Positions 37,509 through 45,656 are shown, counted from the first letter of the stretch. The stretch: 64,000 bases of DNA from Sulfitobacter sp. CW3 (GCF_019392245.1 NZ_JAHXRL010000004.1:62001-126000); one strand, 5' to 3'. Numbers and translations: made by a program. The notes: generated by a model not told the origin, from the letters alone.

Positions 37509-37953
37509 TTTATAGTCTCCCAACTTTTTCCCAGACCCCCCGTCATTCAGCGCGAGGTGTCATGAATGCCTGAAATGAGCGCAGATATTCCTGCGTAAAA
37601 CAAGCCAATTAATTGCATTTTGGCACTTGATTGCACGTCAAAATCATGGGTTCCACCCCCGTCTGCCTATAACGCGGGCGCGCATCTTATTGGTGTGCAA
37701 GCGTTGGATTTAATGCCCGCCCGCCAATTTTTCCGCAAAAGATACAATCTAATTATCTATTTTTAAACAATTTAATTACAGCATCCGAGAGGAGTGGTTA
37801 CAAAAGCGTCAACAGTGTTGAGAAAATCAAACGATGAATTTTTGACTTATATCGGATAAATTGTGATCCGGTCGTGAAATCTGAAGTATTTATGCTATAG
37901 GCTATGCCAACGCCGAAAAACTGCCCAAAATGGGCGCATCCGCAGGAGCATGT
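37509..37953. other. 445-bp AT-rich divergent intergenic region
   Basis: This is the non-coding space between the TAXI receptor gene and the GltB-like gene. It is clearly more AT-rich than the neighbours, especially 37735-37880, and carries several short A/T runs expected of promoter or curved DNA. I saw no EcfG-type site, no convincing small ORF with a well-placed ribosome site, and no strong hairpin. It probably holds the promoters of both divergent genes. Confidence 0.5.
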
Positions 37954-39570
37954 ATGAAAAGAATCTCGTCCCTCGCCCGTTTTGGAACGTTTGCGGGGGT
38001 GCTGGTTTTAGCCATCCTTTCGCTCGTATTTCTGATAGCTTGGTCGATCTGGTTCATCATACCGCTCGCAGTTTTTGGGGTGCTGTCGTTGATGGGCGTC
38101 TACGACATTTTTCAGGAAAAACATTCGATCCTGCGCAACTATCCGGTGATGGGGCATATGCGTTTCTTCTTTGAAGGGATACGCCCAGAGATCCGGCAGT
38201 ACCTGATTGAATCCGATCAAGACGAAGAACCCTTTAGCCGGGACGACCGGTCATTGGTGTATCAACGCGCTAAGGGTCAAGAAGACGCGCGCCCCTTTGG
38301 CACCCGGATGCGTGTGTACGATGCAGGCTATTCTTGGGTGACCCACTCCGTCCAGCCCATCCACATCACGAACACGGATTTCCGCGTGCGGATCGGCAAT
38401 GATGCCTGCAAGCAGCCCTATGACGCGTCGATCTACAACATCTCCGCGATGAGCTTCGGATCCCTCTCTGCCAATGCGATCAGCGCGCTGAATACGGGTG
38501 CCAAGATGGGCGGCTTTGCCCATGACACCGGCGAAGGCGGGGTCAGTCGTTATCATCGCGCCGGCGGCGGTGACCTGATCTACGAAGTGGGGTCGGGATA
38601 TTTCGGCTGCCGCACAGCGGATGGTCAGTTTGACCCGCAAAAGTTCAAAGAGCAGGCCAGCAGTGATCAGATCAAGATGATCGAACTCAAGCTAAGCCAA
38701 GGCGCGAAACCCGGACATGGCGGGATGCTTCCTGCCTCAAAGATCAGCGCAGAGATCGCCGAAGCGCGCGATATTCCGATGGGTCAGGATTGCATTTCAC
38801 CCGCCGCGCACTCTGCCTTTACCACCCCCATCGAGATGATGGCGTTCTTGGGCCAGCTGCGTGATCTTTCGGGCGGAAAGCCTGTGGGGTTCAAGCTGTG
38901 CATCGGTCACCAGCGTGAATTCATGTGCATGGTCAAGGCGATGCTGGAAACAGGGATCGTACCGGATTTCATCGTTGTCGACGGCACCGAAGGGGGCACC
39001 GGGGCTGCACCGCTTGAGTTCGCGAACCACGTGGGCATGCCGATGGTCGAGGGCCTCACCTTCGTACACAACACCCTTCGGGGTGCGGGCATACGCGATC
39101 AGATCAAGCTGGGTGCCGCAGGCAAAGTCGTGTCTGCCTTTGACATTGCACGCTGCTTGGCGATGGGTGCCGATTGGTGCAATTCCGCGCGCGGGTTCAT
39201 GTTTGCGATCGGCTGCATTCAGGCGCAGGCGTGCCACACAAACCACTGCCCTGTTGGCGTCGCGACCCAGGATCCGACCCGCCAACGCGCGTTGGATGTC
39301 GGCCACAAGAGCGAACGCGTCGCCCGTTTCCACCGCAATACGTTGAAAGCATTGGGTGAGATGACAGGCGCTGCTGGCCTCACTGACCCAAGTGAATTCC
39401 TGCCCCGCCATCTGATGCTGCGCCAAGGCGACAAAAGCATGGTGCAGGGGGACGAGGTCTATGGCTATCTGCCAGAAGGGTATCTGCTGGATGACAAGGC
39501 GCTGGATTATAAGGGAAACAAGACTCGTTGGAGCCGCGCTCAGGCATCCAGTTTTGTGCCCTTCGATTGA
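37954..39570 (+). CDS. Membrane-anchored FMN-binding glutamate synthase-like protein
   Basis: Starting at ATG 37954 with AGGAG upstream, the protein is 538 residues. Two membrane spans lie in residues 10-50. The rest is the FMN/3Fe-4S synthase domain of GltB: ISAMSFGSLSANAI, GEGGVSRYH, GAKPGHGGMLP, FIVVDGTEGGTGAAP and the cluster cysteines in CIQAQACHTNHCPVGVATQ. It lacks the glutaminase and the C-terminal structural domain of GltB, so it is an orphan synthase domain at the membrane. The electron partner and true reaction are not known. Confidence 0.88.
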   Translation: MKRISSLARFGTFAGVLVLAILSLVFLIAWSIWFIIPLAVFGVLSLMGVYDIFQEKHSILRNYPVMGHMRFFFEGIRPEIRQYLIESDQDEEPFSRDDRSLVYQRAKGQEDARPFGTRMRVYDAGYSWVTHSVQPIHITNTDFRVRIGNDACKQPYDASIYNISAMSFGSLSANAISALNTGAKMGGFAHDTGEGGVSRYHRAGGGDLIYEVGSGYFGCRTADGQFDPQKFKEQASSDQIKMIELKLSQGAKPGHGGMLPASKISAEIAEARDIPMGQDCISPAAHSAFTTPIEMMAFLGQLRDLSGGKPVGFKLCIGHQREFMCMVKAMLETGIVPDFIVVDGTEGGTGAAPLEFANHVGMPMVEGLTFVHNTLRGAGIRDQIKLGAAGKVVSAFDIARCLAMGADWCNSARGFMFAIGCIQAQACHTNHCPVGVATQDPTRQRALDVGHKSERVARFHRNTLKALGEMTGAAGLTDPSEFLPRHLMLRQGDKSMVQGDEVYGYLPEGYLLDDKALDYKGNKTRWSRAQASSFVPFD

Positions 39571-39580
39571 TACACGCGGC

Positions 39581-39624
39581 GGAATTTTTGAAAAATTCCG
39601 GCCCGTTTTCTTTGCAAGAAAACG
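39581..39624. repeat. Two tandem AT-rich hairpins
   Basis: GGAATTTTT/AAAAATTCC (39581-39599, 1-nt centre) is followed 4 bp later by CGTTTTCTT/AAGAAAACG (39604-39624, 3-nt loop). Each stem is 9 bp and perfect. They lie between convergent genes, immediately before a GC-rich terminator. I recall similar composite hairpins after genes in roseobacter genomes but cannot verify that here. Confidence 0.6.
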
Positions 39625-39638
39625 CCACGTGAAACGCA

Positions 39639-39668
39639 AAAGGCGCGCTGGTTTCCCGGCGCGCCTTT
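39639..39668. terminator. Bidirectional terminator between GltB-like gene and gabT
   Basis: AAAGGCGCGC (39639-39648) and GCGCGCCTTT (39659-39668) form a 10-bp perfect stem around a 10-nt loop. The A and T ends give short U-runs in both directions. It serves the two convergent genes. Confidence 0.85.
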
Positions 39669-39690
39669 CACAAATTGATAAGACTGGGGC

Positions 39691-41076
39691 TTATTCAGCC
39701 ATTGCAGCCTGAACTGCTTCTTCGAAAATGGCCAAACCTTCTTCGACGATCTCGTCCGACGCGGTAAGCGGCACCATCACGCGGATCGCATTGCCGTGCA
39801 TACCGCAGCTGAGCAGCAACAGGCCGCGCTTAAGGGCGTGGGCGATAACACGTTTGGTGAAATCACCATCAGGTGTGGCTGTGTCAAAGTCTGTCACGAA
39901 TTCAACAGCAATCATCGCACCCAAACCACGGATGTCCCACATCCGGAACGGTGCCGAACGTGCACCAATCTCGGCAAAGCGTGCCTTGATGTGTTCGCCC
40001 ATCGATGTTGAACGTGCCAGCAGGCCTTCTTCTTCGATTGCGGCGATGGCTGCCAAGGACGCGGCGCAGGCAACGGGGTTGCCGCCATATGTGCCGCCCA
40101 AACCGCCTGGTGCCATTGCGTCCATCACGTCGGCACGGCCAATCACGCCCGCCAAAGGATAGCCGCCCGCCATGGATTTCGCCACGGTGATCAAGTCTGG
40201 CACAACGCCGGAATGTTCGATTGCAAACCATGTCCCGGTGCGGCCAAAGCCGGCTTGCACTTCGTCAGCGATCAACAGAATGCCATGTTCGTCGCAGATG
40301 TCGCGCAGCTGCTGCATCATGTCGAAGGGAACGGGGGTATAGCCACCCTCGCCCAGAACCGGTTCGATGATGATCGCCGCAACACGTTCGGGCTGCGCAT
40401 CTGTCAGGAACAGGTTCTTCAGGCCGGTAATTGCGTCTTGAACAGTGATGCCATCACGCTGCGACGGGAAAGGCGCGCGGAAGATGTCGGATGGGAACGG
40501 GCCCACGTCTTTTTTGTAGGGGGATACCTTGCCGGTCATGCCCAGTGTCAGCAATGTGCGGCCGTGATACCCGCCGGTAAAGGCGATTACACCGGGGCGA
40601 CCTGTCGCAGCGCGTGCGATTTTGACTGCGTTTTCAACAGCTTCGGCACCCGTGGTCACCAGAAGCGTCTTTTTCGGCATATCACCGGGGGCAAGCGCGT
40701 TCAGTTTCTCGGCCAGCTCGATATAGGGGCCGTAAGGCACAACCTGAAAGCTGGTGTGCGTGTAGTGATCTTCTTGCGCCTTCGCGGCTGCGACCACTTT
40801 GGGGTGACGGTGGCCCGTGTTCAACACGCCAATACCGCCAACAAAATCGATGTAGCGGTTGCCATCTACATCCCAAAGCTCTGCGTTCTCGGCATATTTT
40901 GCATAGATCGGCGCGGCAGAGGCAACACCACGCGGCACAGCAAGCTCGCGGCGGGCGATCAACTGCGCATTTGTTTCAATTGTCACATTCGCTTCGAGCA
41001 TATCTGGAACCACCGTGCTTTTGGTCGATTTCTTTGCAGCGCCTTTGCGGGACTGCTTTTTGACTGTGCTGGACAT
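39691..41076 (-). CDS. gabT: 4-aminobutyrate aminotransferase
   Basis: GabT moves the amino group of GABA to 2-oxoglutarate, giving succinate semialdehyde. The 461-residue class III enzyme carries TTGAEAVENAVKIARAATGR, GGYHGRTLLTLGMTG, LLIADEVQAGFGRTG and LITVAKSMAGGYPL with the PLP Lys. The lysine-rich first ~25 residues (KKQSRKGAAKKSTKS) are an unusual leader. The start is ATG 41076 after AAAGGAA. It is divergent from a PuuR-like regulator gene and has a sigma-70 promoter overlapped by a direct repeat. Confidence 0.9.
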   Translation of the reverse strand: MSSTVKKQSRKGAAKKSTKSTVVPDMLEANVTIETNAQLIARRELAVPRGVASAAPIYAKYAENAELWDVDGNRYIDFVGGIGVLNTGHRHPKVVAAAKAQEDHYTHTSFQVVPYGPYIELAEKLNALAPGDMPKKTLLVTTGAEAVENAVKIARAATGRPGVIAFTGGYHGRTLLTLGMTGKVSPYKKDVGPFPSDIFRAPFPSQRDGITVQDAITGLKNLFLTDAQPERVAAIIIEPVLGEGGYTPVPFDMMQQLRDICDEHGILLIADEVQAGFGRTGTWFAIEHSGVVPDLITVAKSMAGGYPLAGVIGRADVMDAMAPGGLGGTYGGNPVACAASLAAIAAIEEEGLLARSTSMGEHIKARFAEIGARSAPFRMWDIRGLGAMIAVEFVTDFDTATPDGDFTKRVIAHALKRGLLLLSCGMHGNAIRVMVPLTASDEIVEEGLAIFEEAVQAAMAE

Positions 41077-41105
41077 ATACAATTCCTTTTGTAAGACGCA
41101 GGTCG

Positions 41106-41134
41106 TGCGTTTAAAATCCTATTATTGCGTTTAA
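41106..41134. promoter_or_regulatory. Direct repeat, candidate operator of gabT
   Basis: TGCGTTTAA occurs at 41106-41114 and again at 41126-41134, exactly 20 bp (two helical turns) apart. Read on the minus strand, one copy lies between the -35 and -10 of gabT and the other just past the -10. This is a typical repressor layout. The divergent XRE-cupin protein is the obvious candidate ligand-responsive binder. Confidence 0.6.
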
Positions 41135-41146
41135 TTTAATTGTCAA
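41119..41146 (-). promoter_or_regulatory. Sigma-70-like promoter of gabT
   Basis: On the minus strand TTGACA (41146-41141) is separated by 16 bp from TAATAG (41124-41119). The -35 is perfect and the -10 is moderate. It lies about 43 bp upstream of the gabT ATG. Confidence 0.55.
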
Positions 41147-41255
41147 TCATGTTTCAATTCAAACAATACCACATATCAAAGCTGCGCCAAAATTTGCCTG
41201 TGATCGCACAGAGATACAGGCTAGAGATCAAAAAAGAAAAATTCGGGGGCCAGAC

Positions 41256-41807
41256 GTGAACATAGGTCAAAGGCTAAGAACGATTCGAGAAGAACGTGGG
41301 CTTTCACAGCGCGAGCTGGCCAATTTGGCCGGGCTAACGAACGGCACGATTTCACTGATCGAGAAAAACAAAACCAGCCCGTCTGTTGCGTCGCTAAAAA
41401 GCTTGCTGGACGCGATCCCGATTAGCATGGCCGAGTTTTTTGCCACATTGGAAGACCAACAGACCCCCAAAGTTTTCTATCGCAAACATGAGTTTACCGA
41501 AGTTTCCCCGTCGAGCGAAGAACAGGTTTCCCTGCGCCAGCTTGGCAACGCGGAAAAGCATACCCTGCAAGTCTTGTATGAAACATATCAGCCCGGCGCA
41601 GACACCGGTCCCGAGTGGATCGTACACGACGGGGAAGAGGCAGGGATTGTGATATCAGGCGAGGTCGAGGTGACGGTCGATGGCACAGTCGAGGTGCTTG
41701 CCCCCGGCGATGGCTATCTGTTTGATAGCCGTCTGCCGCATCGGTTCAGAAACATCAGCGGCACCGTTTGCGTGGTGTTCAGCGCCTGTACGCCGCCAAG
41801 TTTCTAA
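41256..41807 (+). CDS. XRE-cupin transcriptional regulator (PuuR-like)
   Basis: The 183-residue protein has an N-terminal helix-turn-helix (IGQRLRTIREERGLSQRELA and LTNGTISLIEKNKTSPSV, residues 3-45) and a C-terminal cupin (about 110-180, GIVISGEVEVTVDG and FDSRLPHRFRN). This is the architecture of PuuR, the E. coli repressor of putrescine catabolism. Being divergent from gabT, it most likely controls gabT and itself, perhaps sensing a polyamine or GABA-related ligand. That is inference from context. Confidence 0.88.
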   Translation: MNIGQRLRTIREERGLSQRELANLAGLTNGTISLIEKNKTSPSVASLKSLLDAIPISMAEFFATLEDQQTPKVFYRKHEFTEVSPSSEEQVSLRQLGNAEKHTLQVLYETYQPGADTGPEWIVHDGEEAGIVISGEVEVTVDGTVEVLAPGDGYLFDSRLPHRFRNISGTVCVVFSACTPPSF

Positions 41808-41826
41808 TAACAGAAACCTACAGGGA

Positions 41827-41985
41827 TCACGTGCCGGTCAGGTTGTTTTGATCGTCATCGTCAGATCGAAAATCCGACCATTTGTTTCTTTTCTCATCAT
41901 CCCGTTTGCGCGTCGTCAAAGATACTATCGCGATGGCAGCTAGCGTCAGGATCATCAACGATCCTATGAACAGATCTATCGTCAC
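41827..41985 (-). CDS. 52-residue single-span membrane protein
   Basis: This small gene is on the minus strand with a GTG start at 41985. A perfect AGGAGG core (in GAAAGGAGGTAGCT) stands 6 bases before it and TGA is at 41829-41827. The product begins with a short N-terminus (MTIDLF), then one hydrophobic span (IGSLMILTLAAIAIVSL, about residues 7-23), a basic stop-transfer patch (TTRKRDDEKRNK) and an acidic tail with four consecutive Asp. I do not recognise the family. A perfect EcfG-type promoter lies 44 bp upstream (42029-42053), and the kinase gene of the stress response locus is the next gene upstream. The good ribosome site, promoter and topology together support a real stress-induced small membrane protein. 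Confidence 0.72.
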   Translation of the reverse strand: MTIDLFIGSLMILTLAAIAIVSLTTRKRDDEKRNKWSDFRSDDDDQNNLTGT

Positions 41986-42287
41986 AGCTACCTCCTTTCA
42001 AAAAATGTGTTTCGCTTGTCGGGGGGTCAACGGCGCTAACTGTGTAATGTTCCACAGCGGCGATCACGTTTCACGGCCGTTTTCGTGAAGTCGCAAGAAG
42101 GACAACCGGCAAAACATACCATCTGACAACCTCCACTAAGCCCCGATTACCCGAAATATCCCTTATTATATGGCACTTGGGGTTAATGGTTTCTAAACTC
42201 CGGCCCACTTCGCGCCGTCACAGATGCGCTTACGTGTCAAAATGTCGCGTAAGGGGATTTGCGAACCCGCTGGCGTCAAAAGGATCG
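41986..42287. other. 302-bp intergenic region after the stress sensor kinase gene
   Basis: It holds the EcfG promoter of the small membrane protein at 42029-42053. A 6-bp stem CTTACG/CGTAAG (42229-42253, 13-nt loop) follows the kinase stop and may be a weak terminator. Nothing else recognisable was found. Confidence 0.5.
42029..42053 (-). promoter_or_regulatory. EcfG-type promoter (exact consensus)
   Basis: On the minus strand GGAAC (42053-42049), 16-bp spacer, CGTT (42032-42029) match the EcfG consensus exactly. The predicted transcript start is near 42022, giving a leader of about 36 nt to the GTG at 41985. Confidence 0.75.
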
Positions 42288-44009
42288 TTAGTAATCGTAA
42301 ACGATCTTTGATTTCAGCGGCACGGGGAATTCGACCGACAAGGTGTAGCTGCCCGGATTTTCTATGATTTCGAATTGACCGTTCAGCTGCCGCGAAAACG
42401 CGGTGATCAGCCGCGATCCCAAACCGGTGCCTTTTTCCACTTCACCATGTCCGGTGGAGTTGCTGACCGTCAGCAAGGCCATTTCAGGACCGGTGTACTT
42501 TAGATTAACCTCGATCCAACCTTTGTCGGCTTGACCAGCTGCGACGTATTTCAGCGCGTTTGTAACCGCCTCCGAGACCAGCAACGTCAGCGGTGCGGCA
42601 TCGTCGGGGTCCAGTTGGATCGCCTCGTATTTTTGCGAAACCGTGATCCCGGACCCGCTGGGAAGCCCGACACTTAGCAACTGGTTAACGATCTCGTGCA
42701 TCAGAACGCCGCCGTCAACGCGGGTCAAATTATCGTTTTGGTACAGGCTTTTATGCACGGTCGCGAGGCTAAGTATGCGGTCTTGCAGACGTTGCAACAC
42801 ACGCTTTGCATCAGCAGTAGAGGCCTGCCGGATCTGCATGTTCATAATCGATGAAATCAGTTGCAGGTTATTTTTAACCCTGTGATGGACCTCCTTCAAA
42901 AGAATGTTCTTTTGACGCAGGCTATCTTCCAGCTTGGCCTCGTCTCGCAGGATCGATTCAGCCATCCCGACAAACGCTTCTTCCATGTTCACGATTTCAG
43001 TCGGAACAACCCCGCCAAGCGCGGTGCGCGGCAACGTTCTGTTCAACGCAAAGTGGCGCATCTGTCGGCCCAATTTACGGATGTGTTTGATCGCAAGCCG
43101 GTTCAGCGCCCAGAATGCGACGATCAGGCTGGCGATCCACATCACAACAGGCAGCACAAGATTCAGCCGCGTCGATGCGCCCGCCGCAAGAAGCGGGGAA
43201 TCCTTTGGCCAGACGCTCATCGCGTAGATGACACCCGGAACAATTGGCAAAATCGCATAAACGCGGTCATCACCTTGCAAGCTTGTGGCGCGGATCACGC
43301 GGCCGGATTGGCCCGCATACCACTTAAGCTCTTGAACGGCTGGCATTTCTTTGCTTGCCATGGCGCGGTCATTTTCGGTTGTCAGAATTTCGCCGTCTGC
43401 GTTGAAGGTCACCATGGCGGTCGGTCTGATCTCTAGATCGGGTTCCACAACTTCGCGGAAAACACGTTCTGGGATCGACATGTTCACAAACCCCAGCAAG
43501 TCGCCTTCGACCCTTAGGGGCACGCTGACGATCAACACCGCTTCCTTGCTATAGGACGGTTTCAGGAAAATATTCGCTGTGCGTTTTTGGCCCTTCACCA
43601 GCTTTTTGAAGATCGGGTTTTCGCTCACGTCAGAGGCGATGCCCGAGGATACACATTCGATCTTTCCGTCAATTGTGGAAAAACTGACCAGCGTATAGAG
43701 ATTGGACGTTTTCTGGTATTCGCGCAAAAAGGCACTGCACGAGAAATTATCGGCCTTGATAAGATTCACCACAGACGCCAGCGCATCGGCCCCGCCGAAC
43801 GCCTCTTGAATAAGACTGCTTTCGGTAGAGGATGCCTGTTCTGTAATCGCGAGCAATGACAACTCGGCGTTGACCATGGCCTGCTCCGCGATCTCGCGGG
43901 TTTGCACGACCGAGATTAACCCGATCGGCAACAAGGCGAGCGACAGAAACAGCAGAACCCGAAAGGTCAGTCCCCGAAAGACGTCAGTGCCAGGAAAGCC
44001 CGACGTCAT
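42288..44009 (-). CDS. HisKA_2-type sensor histidine kinase of the general stress response
   Basis: The 573-residue kinase has a first membrane span near 13-33, a ~250-residue periplasmic sensor (dCache-like spacing), and a second span near 285-305. A HAMP-like linker follows. The HisKA_2 dimerisation helix has H376 in LKEVHHRVKNNLQ and the HATPase domain has SEAVTNALKYV (N box) and GTGLGSRLI (G box). It follows ecfG by 2 bp, so nepR-ecfG-kinase form one operon. I infer that it phosphorylates PhyR in response to an extracytoplasmic signal; the ligand is unknown. Confidence 0.88.
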   Translation of the reverse strand: MTSGFPGTDVFRGLTFRVLLFLSLALLPIGLISVVQTREIAEQAMVNAELSLLAITEQASSTESSLIQEAFGGADALASVVNLIKADNFSCSAFLREYQKTSNLYTLVSFSTIDGKIECVSSGIASDVSENPIFKKLVKGQKRTANIFLKPSYSKEAVLIVSVPLRVEGDLLGFVNMSIPERVFREVVEPDLEIRPTAMVTFNADGEILTTENDRAMASKEMPAVQELKWYAGQSGRVIRATSLQGDDRVYAILPIVPGVIYAMSVWPKDSPLLAAGASTRLNLVLPVVMWIASLIVAFWALNRLAIKHIRKLGRQMRHFALNRTLPRTALGGVVPTEIVNMEEAFVGMAESILRDEAKLEDSLRQKNILLKEVHHRVKNNLQLISSIMNMQIRQASTADAKRVLQRLQDRILSLATVHKSLYQNDNLTRVDGGVLMHEIVNQLLSVGLPSGSGITVSQKYEAIQLDPDDAAPLTLLVSEAVTNALKYVAAGQADKGWIEVNLKYTGPEMALLTVSNSTGHGEVEKGTGLGSRLITAFSRQLNGQFEIIENPGSYTLSVEFPVPLKSKIVYDY

Positions 44010-44011
44010 CG

Positions 44012-44569
44012 TTAAAAAGACGAAACTTTTGATGCAGAAATGACAGACATTGTCGCATCATCTGTCATCTCAAGGCTCTCGTCATCCCGCAGGCCCATCA
44101 GCTCGGCGATGCGAGCACGGGCGCGGTTGGTCCGGCTTTTGATTGTGCCCACAGCGACGCCACACATTTCAGCGGCTTCTTCGTAGGAAAACCCCGATGC
44201 ACCGACCAAAAGCAGCGCCTCGCGTTGTTCGTCTTTCAGCTCGCCCAGGGCCTTGCGGAAGTCCGTCATTTGCATGTGACCGTCATGTGCAGGTTTTTCA
44301 GCCAGGCTTTCGGTAAACACGCCATCAACATCAGCAACTTCGCGGTTCGACTTGCGGCGCGACGAATAATACGTGTTGCGCAAAATCGTGAAAAGCCAGG
44401 CCCGCATGTTGGTGCCAACTTCGAATTTATCAATATTTGTCCAGGCTTTCACCACGGTATCTTGTACCATGTCATCCGCGATGGCGCCGTTTCGGGTCAA
44501 ACTGATGGCAAAGGCGCGCATGGCCGGCAAATGCTCGACCAGTTCATCGCGCGGGTCTGACCTACTCAT
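44012..44569 (-). CDS. ecfG: ECF sigma factor EcfG (general stress response)
   Basis: The 185-residue sigma factor has region 2 (ADDMVQDTVVKAW, LFTILRNTYYSSRRK) and region 4 (LLVGASGFSYEEAAEMCGVAVGTIKSRTNRAR). Genome context (NepR overlap, PhyR divergent) identifies it as EcfG/SigT type. Without stress it is held by NepR. Phospho-PhyR sequesters NepR and frees it to transcribe from GGAAC-N16/17-CGTT promoters, several of which are in this window. Its ATG overlaps the nepR stop (ATGA). Confidence 0.93.
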   Translation of the reverse strand: MSRSDPRDELVEHLPAMRAFAISLTRNGAIADDMVQDTVVKAWTNIDKFEVGTNMRAWLFTILRNTYYSSRRKSNREVADVDGVFTESLAEKPAHDGHMQMTDFRKALGELKDEQREALLLVGASGFSYEEAAEMCGVAVGTIKSRTNRARARIAELMGLRDDESLEMTDDATMSVISASKVSSF

Positions 44570-44727
44570 TCCGGCTGCCCAGAGTTTTTTTCTTGTTCTT
44601 TTAATTTGTTGAGCAAATCTTTAAATTTGTCAGGAATGCCCTCATCAACAGTCTGTTCGTAGACGCGCCGAAGATTTTCGTCGATAAAACGTTCATTTTC
44701 ATCGTTTTTGCCCAACTTCATCGACAT
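44566..44727 (-). CDS. nepR: Anti-sigma factor NepR
   Basis: Started at ATG 44727 (MSMKLGKNDENERFIDENLR), NepR is 53 residues, a normal length. A second ATG two codons on is possible. The conserved helix is IDENLRRVYEQTVDEGIPDK followed by FKDLLNKL, which contacts EcfG or PhyR. The longer open frame reaching 44847 runs across the promoter region and overlaps phyR, so it is rejected. It is the first gene of the operon with ecfG and the sensor kinase, behind its own EcfG-type promoter. Confidence 0.9.
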   Translation of the reverse strand: MSMKLGKNDENERFIDENLRRVYEQTVDEGIPDKFKDLLNKLKEQEKNSGQPE

Positions 44728-44764
44728 TTTTCCTGACTTTAACTTAAATTTCTGCACACGGTAC

Positions 44765-44790
44765 GGAACTAAACACTCACCTGCGGGGTT
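44765..44790 (+). promoter_or_regulatory. EcfG-type promoter of phyR
   Basis: GGAAC at 44765-44769, 17-bp spacer, GGTT at 44787-44790, 34 bp before the phyR ATG. One mismatch to GGAAC-N16/17-CGTT. It overlaps the opposing nepR promoter. Confidence 0.65.
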
Positions 44791-44797
44791 TGGTTCC
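44772..44797 (-). promoter_or_regulatory. EcfG-type promoter of nepR-ecfG
   Basis: On the minus strand GGAAC (44797-44793), 17-bp spacer, TGTT (44775-44772), 44 bp before the nepR ATG. One mismatch in the -10. With the phyR promoter it forms interleaved, face-to-face EcfG promoters, implying autoregulation in both directions. Confidence 0.65.
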
Positions 44798-44824
44798 ATA
44801 ATTATTTTAAAAGGACAACGATAA

Positions 44825-45634
44825 ATGACGGACGCCAAAGAGAACACGAGTGTCAGCGATGCGTTGGGTCAATGCCTTCCATACCTGCGTCGTTATGCAC
44901 GCGCACTAACAGGCAGTCAAACCAGCGGCGATGCGTTTGCCGCGGCAGCACTCGAGGCCATTCTGGTAGATCGGTCCATGTTGGACGGGATGGATGTGCG
45001 CACAGGGATTTTCAAAGTTCTATACGGTATCTGGTCCAGCGCCGGTGCCCCGATCGAAGAAGGCGAAACCGGACCGCGGGCGCGCGCGCAGAAACATCTA
45101 GCGAAACTGACCAACCACAGCCGCGAAGCATTGCTTTTGCACACCATCGAAGGTTTCTCTTTCGCTGAAATCGGACAGATCATCGCCGTAGACGAGCATG
45201 AGGCAAGCCAACTGGTGCAAATCGCCCGCCGTGAGATGGCCGATAGCGTCATGGGTTCTGTGATGATCATCGAAGACGAAGCGATCATTGCGATGGACAT
45301 CGAATCCATTGTTGCTGACATGGGTCACCGCGTAACGGGCATCGCCCGCACCCGTGACGAAGCGGTCAAATTGGGCAAGGCCGATGTGCCTGACCTGATC
45401 CTTGCCGATATCCAGCTTGCGGATAATTCGTCGGGAATTGATGCGGTTAACGATCTGCTGGCCGATCTGGGCCAGCGCCCCGTTATCTTTATCACCGCGT
45501 TCCCCGAACGTCTGCTGACCGGTGACAAGCCCGAGCCCGCATTCTTGATCTCGAAACCTTATAGCGTCGATCAGGTTATATCGGCTGTTTCGCAGGCAAT
45601 GTTCTTTTCGTCGACGGAAACGCTCAACTCCTGA
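44825..45634 (+). CDS. phyR: Stress response regulator PhyR (sigma-like + receiver)
   Basis: PhyR is the anti-anti-sigma factor of the general stress response. The 269-residue protein has a degenerate EcfG-like sigma domain (about 10-140, ALLLHTIEGFSFAEIGQII as the region 4 mimic). The C-terminal receiver has the acidic pair E150-D151, phospho-acceptor D195 in LILADIQLAD, TAFPERL with the conserved Thr, and ISKPYS with the Lys. When phosphorylated, the sigma-like part binds NepR. AAGGAC precedes the ATG. A strong terminator follows. Confidence 0.95.
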   Translation: MTDAKENTSVSDALGQCLPYLRRYARALTGSQTSGDAFAAAALEAILVDRSMLDGMDVRTGIFKVLYGIWSSAGAPIEEGETGPRARAQKHLAKLTNHSREALLLHTIEGFSFAEIGQIIAVDEHEASQLVQIARREMADSVMGSVMIIEDEAIIAMDIESIVADMGHRVTGIARTRDEAVKLGKADVPDLILADIQLADNSSGIDAVNDLLADLGQRPVIFITAFPERLLTGDKPEPAFLISKPYSVDQVISAVSQAMFFSSTETLNS

Positions 45635-45656
45635 TCCTTTAATACGGATCGGATTT

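Noticed and set aside
37794..37859. 21-codon frame starting GTG after GAGAGGAG in the AT-rich spacer
   Set aside because: The purine run touches the start codon with no spacing, the product is short and featureless, and no promoter stands out.
44728..44847. Upstream extension of nepR
   Set aside because: It runs through both EcfG promoters and into phyR, and lacks NepR similarity. The ATG at 44727 gives the normal NepR length.
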